Positions 49,649 through 56,808 of a stretch of 56,808 nt of DNA are shown piece by piece. The notes under the pieces are model-generated. The model was given only the letters and a program-made list of their open reading frames with translations, was not told where the DNA came from and made no database searches. The position numbers were made by a program, and so were the translations under genes. How positions within the stretch are numbered: the first letter of the stretch is position 1; every line of letters begins with the position of its first letter. The stretch is from Frankia gtarii. Its GTDB lineage: Bacteria; Actinomycetota; Actinomycetes; Frankiales; Frankiaceae. Where the stretch lies: contig NZ_JAMPTM010000012.1 of the NCBI RefSeq assembly GCF_025403375.1, forward strand, positions 1-56,808, read 5' to 3'.

Positions 49649-50446
49649 GTGGACCTTGGCATTCGCGATCGGGTGGCGCTCGTCGTCGGCGGCAGCAAGG
49701 GGATCGGGCTCGAGGTGTCGAGGATGCTCGCGGCGGAGGGCAGCCGCGTCGCCGTCGTCGCGCGCACGCAGCGCCACATCGACTCCGCCGTCGAGTCGAT
49801 CGCGCAGGCCGGTGGCGAGGCGGTCGGGGTGTCCGCGGACATGAGCACCGCCGAGGGCATCGAGTCCGCCGTCGCCGAGGTCACCGACCGCCTCGGGCCC
49901 CCGCTCATCGTGGTCACGCAGGCGGACTTCCACGTGCGCGGCTTCTTCGCCGAGATCACCCGGGCGGAGGACTACGTCGACTCCTACCGGGTCTACACGC
50001 TCAGTCAGGTGCACATGCTGCGCGCGGTCCTGCCGGGGATGCAGGAGGCCGGGTTCGGGCGCTACGTGCACATCGGCTCGGCGACCGCCAAGGAGCCGCA
50101 GAGCAAGCCACCGCACACGGTGGCCAACGCCACCCGGCCCTCCACCGTCGGCCTGCTCAAGAGCGTCGCCGACGAGTACGCCCGCCACGGCATCACGATC
50201 AACACGATCGCCCCGGGCTGGATCGCCACGAAGACGACGAACTGGTACCTGTCGACGCACGAGGGCCTGACCGAGCCGGCCGCGCGCCGCGAGTGGATGA
50301 TCGACACGGCGGGGGTGCCGGCGGCCCGGCTCGGCGAGCCCGAGGAGATCGCCTCGTCGATCGTCTACCTGTGTTCACGCCAGGCCGGCTACCTCACCGG
50401 GCACTACATCGCCGTCGACGGGGGCCACCACCGCTCGGCCTTCTGA
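49649..50446 (+). CDS. SDR-fold protein with altered active site (265 aa)
   Basis: Cofactor motif VALVVGGSKGIGLEVSRML, and the tail YLTGHYIAVDGGHHRSAF typical of 3-oxoacyl-ACP-reductase-like SDRs. The active-site block reads IGSATAKEPQSKPPHTVANATRPSTVGLLK: the Tyr and Lys of YxxxK are replaced (HTVAN). The Ser in IGSAT is kept. GTG 49649 behind GGAGGAG at 9 nt. It is inserted between the two halves of the transporter locus and could act on the imported compound. Confidence 0.87.
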   Translation: MDLGIRDRVALVVGGSKGIGLEVSRMLAAEGSRVAVVARTQRHIDSAVESIAQAGGEAVGVSADMSTAEGIESAVAEVTDRLGPPLIVVTQADFHVRGFFAEITRAEDYVDSYRVYTLSQVHMLRAVLPGMQEAGFGRYVHIGSATAKEPQSKPPHTVANATRPSTVGLLKSVADEYARHGITINTIAPGWIATKTTNWYLSTHEGLTEPAARREWMIDTAGVPAARLGEPEEIASSIVYLCSRQAGYLTGHYIAVDGGHHRSAF

Positions 50447-50471
50447 CGGCGCTCGGGCCACCCGCGCGGGG

Positions 50472-50487
50472 CGCTGCGGACGCAGCG
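50472..50487. terminator. Short hairpin after the SDR gene
   Basis: CGCTGCG-GA-CGCAGCG, 25 nt past the SDR stop, within a GC-rich stretch containing a second dyad CGTGAC/GTCACG. Weak as a terminator. Confidence 0.4.
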
Positions 50488-50580
50488 TGACGGGGGCCGC
50501 GTCACGGGGGGCGCAGCGGCCCTGCGCCGGGCCGCGAACCCCCCGTTTGCCGGTCGTTCTGCCGCAGGTCACGGCATCGC

Positions 50581-50627
50581 TTGACAGGCTGTGAAGTAGC
50601 ACACAACAATCCAATGAGTTTAACTCA
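50581..50627 (+). promoter_or_regulatory. Promoter and downstream palindrome of the permease operon
   Basis: -35 TTGACA (50581-50586), 18 bp, -10 AACAAT (50605-50610). At the expected start of transcription lies the palindrome TGAGTT-T-AACTCA (50615-50627), a likely repressor site. The gene starts at 50745. The GntR-family protein encoded at 56079-56804 is one candidate to bind it. Confidence 0.65.
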
Positions 50628-50744
50628 ATCGGGGGGCTGGCAAGATCCGTCACGCGCCCCGACGGTCCTGTCGAGGCGCGGTGATCCGTGACCTGCGCAG
50701 GCCTGAGCGCCCCTCCCGCTCTGGGACGACCTGCGGAGTGACTT

Positions 50745-53534
50745 TTGAGTCAACATATTGTTTTCCTGCTCCTCGGCCTCGGCAACGGTGCGGTGTTCGG
50801 TGCGCTCGCGCTCGCCCTCACCATCACGTACCGAAGCTCGGGGATCATCAACTTCGCGACGGGCAGCATCGCGCTGCTCGCCGCCTACATCTATGCCTAC
50901 CTGCGTTCCGGCGAGCTGATCAACCTGATCCCCGGCACGCCGACGACCATCGACATCGGTGGTGACTTACCGATGGGTGCCGCGCTGCCGATCGCGGTGG
51001 CGCTCTCCGCCCTGCTCGGCCTCGGGCTGCATCTGGCGATCTTCCGGCCGCTGCGCAACGCACCGCCGGTCGCGAAGGCGGTGGCCTCGCTCGGCGTCTC
51101 GCTGGCCATCACCGCCCTGATCGCGGCGCGGATGGGGACCACCGCCGTCGCGGTCGACCCGATCTTCCCGACCGACCTGTGGAAGGCCGGCTCGATCAAC
51201 GTCCCGGGCGACCGGGTCTATCTGGCGATCACGGTGCTCGTGCTCGCCACCGCGGTATCGATCGTGTTCGCCCGCACCCGCTTCGGCCTCGCCACCCGCG
51301 CGACGGCGTCGAGCGAGAAGGGCGCCTACGTCAGCGGCATCTCCCCGGACCGGGTCGCCGCCGGCAACTGGATGATCTCCTCTGCGGCGGCCGGGCTGGT
51401 CGGCATCCTCATCGCGCCGATCGTCCCGCTGATCCCCGTCTCCTACACCCTGTTCATCGTCCCCGCCCTGGCGGCGGCGATCATGGGTCGGTTCCAGCAC
51501 GTCCTGTGGGCGACGATCGCCGGCATCGTCATCGGCGCCCTGCAGTCCGAGGCCCAGTACCTGCAGAACAGCTACGGCTGGCTGCCCTCCTCCGGCCTGC
51601 CGGAGCTGGTCCCGCTCATCCTGATCCTCGTCGTCCTCGTGGTGCGCGCGCAGCCGCTGCCCGGCCGAGGCGCGGTGATCACTCGTAACCTCGGCCGTGC
51701 TCCTCGACCTCACAACGTGGTGCTGCCGACCGTGGTTCCGACCGCGCTCGGTGTCGTGGGCCTCATCGCCTTCACCGGCGACCTGCGCGACGGGCTGATC
51801 TCCACGTTCGTCTACGCCGTCATCGCACTGTCGGTCGTGGTCGTCACCGGCTACGCCGGGCAGGTGTCGTTCGCGCAGCTCCCGCTGGCCGGGGTCGCCG
51901 CCTTCCTGGTCGGACCGATCTCCGAGCACCTGCACATCGCCTTCCCCTTCGCACCGATCGTCGCCGCGCTCGGCGCGACCGTGGTCGGCGTGGTGATCGG
52001 CCTGCCCGCGCTGCGCATCCGCGGGCTGACGGTCGCGGTGGTGACCTTCGCGCTGGCGTTCGCGCTGGAAGCGCTGTGGTTCCGCAACCTCGACTTCGTC
52101 GGCTCGTCGGGCGCCTCCGTGCCCAACCCGGAGATCTTCGGGTGGAACCTCGGCGTCGGCAGCGGTTCGGACTTCCCCCGGGTGACCTTCGGGGTGCTCT
52201 GCCTGCTCGTGCTCGTGCTCGTCGGGCTCGGCGTCGCCTGGCTGCGCACCAGCACGCTGGGCTCCCAGATGCTCGCCGTGCGCGCCAACGAGCGCTCCGC
52301 CGCCGCGGCCGGCGTCAACGTGGTGCGGGTCAAGCTCGCCGCGTTCGCGCTGGGGGCGTTCATCGCCGGCATCGGCGGGGCGCTGCTCGCCTACAAGTTC
52401 GGCAACGTCACCAACGACCCGTTCACCGCCATCGTCGGGCTGACCTTCTTCGGCACCGTCTACCTGGCGGGCACCACCTCGGTCTCCGGCGGCATCCTCG
52501 CCGGGGTCACCGTCGTCAACGGGCTGCTCTACGCACTCGTCGACAAGGTCGTCTCCACCGGGGTCTGGTACGAGGCGGTGGCGGCGCTGCTGCTGATCCT
52601 CACCGTCATCCTCAACCCCGAGGGCATCGTCGGCCCCGCCCACCAGGTGATCGAACGCCGCCGCTCGCGGGCCGCGGGCACCCGGTCGGACGCGCTCGTC
52701 GCGCCCGAGGACGCCGTGGTCGCTCAGGCCGGCGAGATCGTCGCCGACGCCGCGGCGGCCTCGGGGCCGGCCATCGTCTTCGACGACGGGGCCGAGCCTG
52801 TGCTGACGGTCCGCGACCTCACCGTCCGCTACGGCGGTGTGCTCGCCGTCGACAACCTGTCCCTGTCCGTGCCACCGGGGCGGATCGTCGGCCTCATCGG
52901 CCCGAACGGCGCCGGCAAGACGACGGCGATCGACGCGATCAGCGGGTTCGCCCGGGCCACCGGCAGCGTCGCGCTCGCCGAACAGAACCTGTCGGTACTG
53001 CGCCCGCACGAGCGGGTCCGCGCCGGACTCGGCCGGACCTTCCAGGCGATCGAGCTCTACGAGGACCTCAGCGTCCGGGAGAACGTCAGCGTCGGGCTGA
53101 CCGCGGGCGCCTCGCGGCGCCAGACCGGCAGTTCCAGTTCCGAGGAGGTCGCGGCAACCCTCACCCTGCTGCGGCTCACCGCCGTCGCCGACCGTCCCGC
53201 TGGCGAGCTCTCCCAGGGCCAGCGCCAGCTCGTCTCCATCGCCCGGGCCCTCGTCGGGCGCCCCCGCGTGCTGCTGCTCGACGAACCCGCGGGTGGCCTC
53301 GACACGGTCGAGAGCCACTGGCTCGGCCAGCGGCTGCGCGACATCCGGGCCAGCGGCGTCACGATCCTCATGGTCGAACACGACATGAGCCTCGTGCTCA
53401 GCCTCTGCGACGAGATCCACGTGCTCAACTTCGGCAAGGTCATCGCGCACGGCACCCCGGCGGACATCCGCAGCCATCCCGCGGTCGCCCAGGCCTATCT
53501 CGGCAGCACCCACGCGGAGGAGGTGTCGGCATGA
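50745..53534 (+). CDS. LivH-LivM-LivG triple fusion: two permeases and an ATPase (929 aa)
   Basis: One reading frame joins three ABC-importer parts that are normally separate. Residues about 1-305 are a LivH permease (GLGNGAVFGALALALTITYRSSGIINFATGSIALLAAYIYAY). Residues about 320-620 are a LivM permease (VVVTGYAGQVSFAQLPLAGVAAF, ANERSAAAAGVNVVRVKLAAFALGAFIAGIGGALLAY). After a 60-residue Ala-rich linker, about 680-925 are a LivG ATPase: Walker A GPNGAGKTT, signature LSQGQRQLVSIARAL, Walker B VLLLDEPAGGLD, H-loop VEHDMSLV. The TTG start at 50745 has GGAG at 8 nt. No frame break is seen at either joint. Its stop overlaps the LivF start (ATGA). Confidence 0.93.
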   Translation: MSQHIVFLLLGLGNGAVFGALALALTITYRSSGIINFATGSIALLAAYIYAYLRSGELINLIPGTPTTIDIGGDLPMGAALPIAVALSALLGLGLHLAIFRPLRNAPPVAKAVASLGVSLAITALIAARMGTTAVAVDPIFPTDLWKAGSINVPGDRVYLAITVLVLATAVSIVFARTRFGLATRATASSEKGAYVSGISPDRVAAGNWMISSAAAGLVGILIAPIVPLIPVSYTLFIVPALAAAIMGRFQHVLWATIAGIVIGALQSEAQYLQNSYGWLPSSGLPELVPLILILVVLVVRAQPLPGRGAVITRNLGRAPRPHNVVLPTVVPTALGVVGLIAFTGDLRDGLISTFVYAVIALSVVVVTGYAGQVSFAQLPLAGVAAFLVGPISEHLHIAFPFAPIVAALGATVVGVVIGLPALRIRGLTVAVVTFALAFALEALWFRNLDFVGSSGASVPNPEIFGWNLGVGSGSDFPRVTFGVLCLLVLVLVGLGVAWLRTSTLGSQMLAVRANERSAAAAGVNVVRVKLAAFALGAFIAGIGGALLAYKFGNVTNDPFTAIVGLTFFGTVYLAGTTSVSGGILAGVTVVNGLLYALVDKVVSTGVWYEAVAALLLILTVILNPEGIVGPAHQVIERRRSRAAGTRSDALVAPEDAVVAQAGEIVADAAAASGPAIVFDDGAEPVLTVRDLTVRYGGVLAVDNLSLSVPPGRIVGLIGPNGAGKTTAIDAISGFARATGSVALAEQNLSVLRPHERVRAGLGRTFQAIELYEDLSVRENVSVGLTAGASRRQTGSSSSEEVAATLTLLRLTAVADRPAGELSQGQRQLVSIARALVGRPRVLLLDEPAGGLDTVESHWLGQRLRDIRASGVTILMVEHDMSLVLSLCDEIHVLNFGKVIAHGTPADIRSHPAVAQAYLGSTHAEEVSA

Positions 53535-54601
53535 CCGCGACGAACGAGCCGACTGCGACGGACAAGCCGATCGTGAGCGAGCCGGCTGGGACGAAGGACG
53601 CGGCGGCGACCAGTGAGCCGGCTGCGGCGGACAAGCCGATCGTGAGTGAGCCGGCTGCGGCGGACAAGCCGATCGTGAGTGAGCCGGCTGCGGCGGACAA
53701 GCCGATCGTGAGTGAGCCGGCTGGGACGAAGGACGCGGCGGCGACCAGCGAGCCGGCCGGCACGACCGAACCGGTCCTGGTGAAGGAGCCGGCCGCGGCG
53801 AGCGGACCGGTCGCGGTGAAGGAGCCGGCCACACAGAGCCCGGTGACGGGCACCGCCCCGTCCTCTGCCGGGGCGGGCGCGGTCACCCCGCTGCTGGACG
53901 TGCGCGGGCTGGAGGCCGGCTACGGCGCGGTGCGGGTCGTCCGCTCGCTGGACCTGACCGCCGACAGCGGGACCGTGCTGGGTGTCCTCGGCCCGAACGG
54001 CTCCGGCAAGACCACGATGATGATGACCCTCGCCGGGCTGCTGCCGCGGCTGGGCGGCGAGGTGCTGGTGGACGGCACGCCCGTGCCCGGGGGGCGGCCG
54101 GCGGCGGCGAACCGGGCCGGCGTCGTGCTCGTCCCCGACGACCGGGCGCTGTTCTCCGACCTCAACGTCCGGGAGAACCTCGTCGTCGCGCGGCGTTCCG
54201 GCGGATACAGTCTCGATGACGTCATGGAGCTGTTCCCGAGTCTGGGCAAGCGGCTCGACGTTGCGGCGGGTGCGCTGTCGGGTGGCGAGCAGCAGATGCT
54301 CGCCGTTGCCCGGGCACTCGTTCAGAAGCCGCGCGTGCTGCTCATCGACGAGATGAGCATGGGTCTCGCGCCGGTGATCGTCGAGGGGCTGCTGCCCGTG
54401 GTCCGCCGGATCGCCGACGAGACCGGGGCCGTCGTCATCCTTGTCGAGCAGCACGTCCAGCTCGCGCTGGAGGTCGCAGACCAGGCCGTCGTGCTCGTCC
54501 ACGGCGAGGTCGTCCGCAGCGGGCCGGCCGCGGACCTCGCCGCCGACCGTGCGGGCCTCGAGGCCGCCTACCTGGGAGCCGAGGCGGGCGCTTCCGCCTG
54601 A
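53531..54601 (+). CDS. LivF-like ABC ATPase with a repeat-rich N-terminal tail (356 aa)
   Basis: ATPase core from about residue 117: LLDVRGLEAGYGAVRVVRSLDL, Walker A GPNGSGKTT, signature LSGGEQQMLAVARAL, Walker B VLLIDEMSMGLAP, H-loop VEQHVQLALEVAD. The usual LivF length is about 235-240 aa; the extra 116 residues are tandem repeats of SEPAAADKPIV / SEPAGTKDAAAT, Pro/Ala/Glu/Lys-rich and surely disordered. The ATG at 53531 overlaps the preceding stop by 4 bp, which fixes the start and confirms the tail is translated. Second ATPase of the importer. Confidence 0.92.
   Translation: MTATNEPTATDKPIVSEPAGTKDAAATSEPAAADKPIVSEPAAADKPIVSEPAAADKPIVSEPAGTKDAAATSEPAGTTEPVLVKEPAAASGPVAVKEPATQSPVTGTAPSSAGAGAVTPLLDVRGLEAGYGAVRVVRSLDLTADSGTVLGVLGPNGSGKTTMMMTLAGLLPRLGGEVLVDGTPVPGGRPAAANRAGVVLVPDDRALFSDLNVRENLVVARRSGGYSLDDVMELFPSLGKRLDVAAGALSGGEQQMLAVARALVQKPRVLLIDEMSMGLAPVIVEGLLPVVRRIADETGAVVILVEQHVQLALEVADQAVVLVHGEVVRSGPAADLAADRAGLEAAYLGAEAGASA
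53561..53760. repeat. 30-bp tandem repeats coding the LivF tail
   Basis: Unit GACAAGCCGATCGTGAG plus GAGCCGGCTGCGGCG occurs four times, with a second unit (GGGACGAAGGACGCGGCGG) at both ends. Near-identity of the copies at DNA level shows recent expansion. Confidence 0.85.
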
Positions 54602-54640
54602 CTCCCCATCTTCTTTCCGGCCCGCAGCACGCACCATCCG

Positions 54641-54674
54641 CGCGGTCCGTGGGCCGTCTGGTCCACGGACCGCG
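54641..54674 (+). terminator. Stem-loop between LivF and lipoprotein genes
   Basis: Perfect 12-bp stem CGCGGTCCGTGG / CCACGGACCGCG with a 10-nt loop, 40 nt past LivF and 38 nt before the lipoprotein start. It could terminate the permease operon or stabilise a processed lipoprotein message, allowing more binding protein than permease. No clear promoter follows it. Confidence 0.7.
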
Positions 54675-54711
54675 TAACCATGTAGTGATCAAATGACTAA
54701 GGAGCACCACC

Positions 54712-56022
54712 GTGCGTTTGTTACCGCTTCGTTTCACCGCGGCCGGCCGGCTGGCCGCGCGACCGCGTACCCGCACCGCGCTGACCGGCGTCCTGCTTGC
54801 CACCTCGCTGGTGGCCGCCGCCTGTGGTGGTGGTAGCAGCGGCGGTGGTAGCAGCGGCGGCGGGACGGTGAAGGCCGACTCGGCCCTGCTCGGTCCGGCG
54901 AAGGCCGCCACCGGCACCCCGGTGAAGATCGGCTGGATCGGCACCGGCCGCACCCAGGCGGTGGACGCCTCCGCGGAGGAGAAGTCGGCGCAGGCCGCCG
55001 CCGACTACGCCAACGCCCACCTCGGCGGGCTGCGCGGGCACCAGATTCAAATCGTCAGTTGTGAGGACAAATCTGTCCCCGCGGACGCCCAGGCATGTGG
55101 CAACACGTTCGTCCGGGAAAAGGTCTCCGCGGTGGCCGGCGGTAGCCCGGGGCAGGCCGACCCCTGGATCAAGATCGTCTCTCCCGCCGGGATTCCGACG
55201 GTGCTGAACCTCGTCGCGACGCAGACCGCGCTGTCGACGAAGAACGTGTTCCTGCTCGGCAACCCGCTCGGGCCGTTCGGCACCGCGGCGGCGTACGCCC
55301 GCGAGGCCAAGCTGTCCAGCGCGGTCGTGCTCGTCATCGATGTGCCCGCGGCCAGTGGCCCGGCCAAGGCGCTCTCGCCGATCTTCTTCGCCAACGCGGG
55401 GAGCAAGGCCAAGGTCATCGCGATCCCGCCGGGTACCGCGGACATGACCCCGCAGATCCAGTCCGCGCAGAAGGACAAGCCCGCGCTGTACCACGTCACG
55501 GGTGACCCGACCTTCTGCGCCAGCGCGATCAAGGCGATCAAGGCCCTCGGCATCAAGGCCACGATCACCGCGCTGGACCGCTGCGTCGGCACGGACAAGG
55601 GGGCCTCGATTCCCGGTGGCTTCGAGGGCGTGAAGATCATGGGTCAGGCCAACCAGGACCCGACCACCGCCGAGTACAAGCTGTACTCGGCAGTGGTCGA
55701 CGCCTATGGCAAGGGCCTGAAGACCAACGACGCCTACACCATCAGCGGCTACCAGGGCATGCTCGGCCTCATCCGCTCGGTCAACGCCGTCGCGGGCACC
55801 GACGTGACCCCGGCCGGGGTCGCCAAGGCGATCCAGACTGCGCCGGCCACCCCCTACCCGATCGGTGGCGGGGCGACCTTCCAGTGCAACGGCAAGGCGA
55901 GCCCGGTGTCGCCGAACATCTGCTCGACCACCGGATTCGTCGCCGACGCGTCCAAGACCGGGACGTTGTCGAACTTCCGCACCATCGACGCGACCGGAAT
56001 CTACAAGCTCGGCGCGAACTGA
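54712..56022 (+). CDS. ABC transporter substrate-binding lipoprotein, LivK-like (436 aa)
   Basis: Signal peptide with lipobox VAAAC (Cys at residue 38), a GGGSSGGGSSGGG linker, then a type I binding-protein core. ATGTPVKIGWIGTGRTQAVDA, ANAHLGGLRGHQIQIVSCEDKSVPADAQACGN, VIDVPAASGPAKAL and CSTTGFVADASKTGTLSNFRTIDATGIYKLG match the protein at 47944-49293 nearly segment by segment. GTG 54712 with AAGGAG. It lies downstream of, and probably partly co-transcribed with, the permease and ATPase genes. Confidence 0.93.
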   Translation: MRLLPLRFTAAGRLAARPRTRTALTGVLLATSLVAAACGGGSSGGGSSGGGTVKADSALLGPAKAATGTPVKIGWIGTGRTQAVDASAEEKSAQAAADYANAHLGGLRGHQIQIVSCEDKSVPADAQACGNTFVREKVSAVAGGSPGQADPWIKIVSPAGIPTVLNLVATQTALSTKNVFLLGNPLGPFGTAAAYAREAKLSSAVVLVIDVPAASGPAKALSPIFFANAGSKAKVIAIPPGTADMTPQIQSAQKDKPALYHVTGDPTFCASAIKAIKALGIKATITALDRCVGTDKGASIPGGFEGVKIMGQANQDPTTAEYKLYSAVVDAYGKGLKTNDAYTISGYQGMLGLIRSVNAVAGTDVTPAGVAKAIQTAPATPYPIGGGATFQCNGKASPVSPNICSTTGFVADASKTGTLSNFRTIDATGIYKLGAN

Positions 56023-56043
56023 CCCGCTCGTGAGCTGACCGCC

Positions 56044-56080
56044 GAGGGCGTGGGCCGCGTGACCCGCGGTTCACGCCCTC
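56044..56080. terminator. Bidirectional hairpin terminator
   Basis: Stem GAGGGCGTG/CACGCCCTC with an inner CCGCG/CGCGG, between the lipoprotein and GntR genes. Its right arm overlaps the GntR stop codon. Confidence 0.65.
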
Positions 56081-56804
56081 AGGCGAGCAGGTCCAGGGTG
56101 GCGGCGTTGCGGCCGCCCCCGTCGAGGTAGGCGGCACCGGCGCGCAGATGGCGCCGCCACAACGCCTGCGCGCCCGCGGCGTCCCGCTCCTCGAGCAGGT
56201 CGACCAGGGCGTGATGCGCCCGAACCGCCGCCCGCTCGGTGTCGGCCTGCACCGACGTCCCGAGGTCGCTCTCGACCGCGGACCAGGTGGCGCGGTCGAC
56301 GATCTCCCTGAGCATGCCGACGAGCAGCTCCAACGTCTCGTTGCCCGCCAGCCGGACGACGAGGGCGTGAAAGTCGTTGTGCAGCCGGACCGTCTCGGCC
56401 GGATGGGCACCGCGGCGCTCCACCGCCGCGCGCAGCAGGCTCAGGTCGGCACGGGTGCGCCGGCGGGCCAGCAGCCCCGCGACCGGCGGCTCCAGATACA
56501 GCCGCGCCTCCCACACGTCGGCGACGGTCGTGCCGCGATGCTCCAGCACCAGCCCCGCGTAGCGAGCCGCGACCCGAGGGCTCGGCGTCTGCACCCGCGC
56601 CCCGCCGCCCGCGCCGCGGCGCACCGTGATCAGCGACTCCGCCTCCAGGATGCGCAGCGCCTCCCGCAGCGTCGGCCGGGACACCCCGTACTGCGCGACG
56701 AGCAGTGCCTCCGTCGGCAGCGCCTGCCCCTCGACCAGCTCGCCGCGCACGATGCGCTGGCGCAGGTCGGCCGAGACCAGCTCGGCCATCTTCGGCACCC
56801 GCAT
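56079..56804 (-). CDS. GntR-family regulator, FadR subfamily (241 aa, start near the window edge)
   Basis: Winged HTH at residues about 5-75: LVSADLRQRIVRGELVEGQALPTEALLVAQYGVSRPTLREALRILEAESLITVRRG, then an all-helical FCD domain with metal-ligand-like residues in LHNDFHALVVRLAGN and RAHHALVDLLEERDA. The length suits the subfamily. The ATG at 56804 is only 4 bp from the end, so a longer N terminus cannot be excluded. Such proteins sense small organic acids; the neighbouring importer operon is a plausible target. Confidence 0.88.
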   Translation of the reverse strand: MRVPKMAELVSADLRQRIVRGELVEGQALPTEALLVAQYGVSRPTLREALRILEAESLITVRRGAGGGARVQTPSPRVAARYAGLVLEHRGTTVADVWEARLYLEPPVAGLLARRRTRADLSLLRAAVERRGAHPAETVRLHNDFHALVVRLAGNETLELLVGMLREIVDRATWSAVESDLGTSVQADTERAAVRAHHALVDLLEERDAAGAQALWRRHLRAGAAYLDGGGRNAATLDLLA

Positions 56805-56808
56805 CCGC

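Noticed and set aside
53561-53760. CRISPR-like repeat array
   Set aside because: The repeats are contiguous, in frame and encode the LivF tail; there are no unique spacers. No CRISPR array or cas gene is present in the window.
1-56808. tRNA, rRNA, insertion sequence or prophage signatures
   Set aside because: No transposase, integrase or structural phage protein among the supported genes, and no tRNA- or rRNA-like sequence was recognised by eye. A tRNA search program would be needed to exclude a tRNA fully.

Overview
The window is about 56.8 kb of very GC-rich DNA. It has GTG and TTG starts, 4-bp start/stop overlaps (ATGA/GTGA), leaderless-looking promoters and GC hairpins without U-tracts. 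All of this points to a high-GC actinomycete. The dense mix of acyl-CoA dehydrogenases, acyl-CoA synthetases, SCP-x/Ltp-like thiolase folds with DUF35 partners, COG2159 amidohydrolases, luciferase-like monooxygenases and TetR regulators fits Frankia or a related soil actinomycete. The genus is an inference. I saw no rRNA, tRNA, CRISPR array, transposase or phage gene.

Layout. 60-2572 (-): enoyl-CoA hydratase and acyl-CoA synthetase. 2612-4498 (+): a degenerate isochorismatase-fold protein and a two-domain VOC protein. 4553-5188 (-): TetR. 5273-8381 (-): two acyl-CoA dehydrogenases and an enoyl-CoA hydratase. 8794-11005 (+): DUF35 protein, Ltp2-like protein, MaoC hydratase. 10978-12267 (-): CaiB CoA-transferase. 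12579-14255 (+): acyl-CoA synthetase. 14293-14949 (-): a second TetR with the same recognition helix as the first. 15226-18682 (+): amidohydrolase, LLM oxidoreductase, amidohydrolase. 18948-23975 (+): two acyl-CoA dehydrogenases, cysteine-free DUF35 protein, thiolase-like protein, CoA-transferase. 24225-29116: ABC-F ATPase, then TetR/LLM and TetR/SDR divergent pairs. 29131-33151 (-): acyl-CoA synthetase and two acyl-CoA dehydrogenases. 33395-37628 (+): SDR, thiolase-fold/DUF35 fusion, thiolase-like protein, SDR. 37767-44393 (+): DUF2889 protein, hotdog protein, acyl-CoA synthetase, double CaiB. 44472-47855: SnoaL-like protein, TetR, amidohydrolase, TetR. 47944-56022: branched-chain-amino-acid-type ABC importer (two paralogous lipoproteins, a LivH-LivM-LivG fusion, a LivF with a repeat tail) and an SDR. 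56079-56804 (-): FadR-type GntR.

The main new observation is a repeated palindrome, consensus TTGAC-N6-GTCAA. Eight clear copies and one weak copy lie in the control regions of nearly all the catabolic operons between 60 and 47,855. In most copies one arm is also the -35 hexamer of a promoter whose -10 lies 17-18 bp further on. At two sites both arms appear to serve divergent promoters. Two TetR proteins encoded in the window (4553-5188 and 14293-14949) share an identical recognition-helix segment and are the natural candidates to bind it. The operons so marked contain three versions of the same module: paired acyl-CoA dehydrogenases, an Ltp/thiolase-fold protein and a DUF35 partner. Such modules shorten bulky acyl-CoA side chains, as in the mycobacterial steroid igr locus. 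The importer at the right-hand end may bring in the substrate or a related acid. The substrate itself cannot be read from the sequence.
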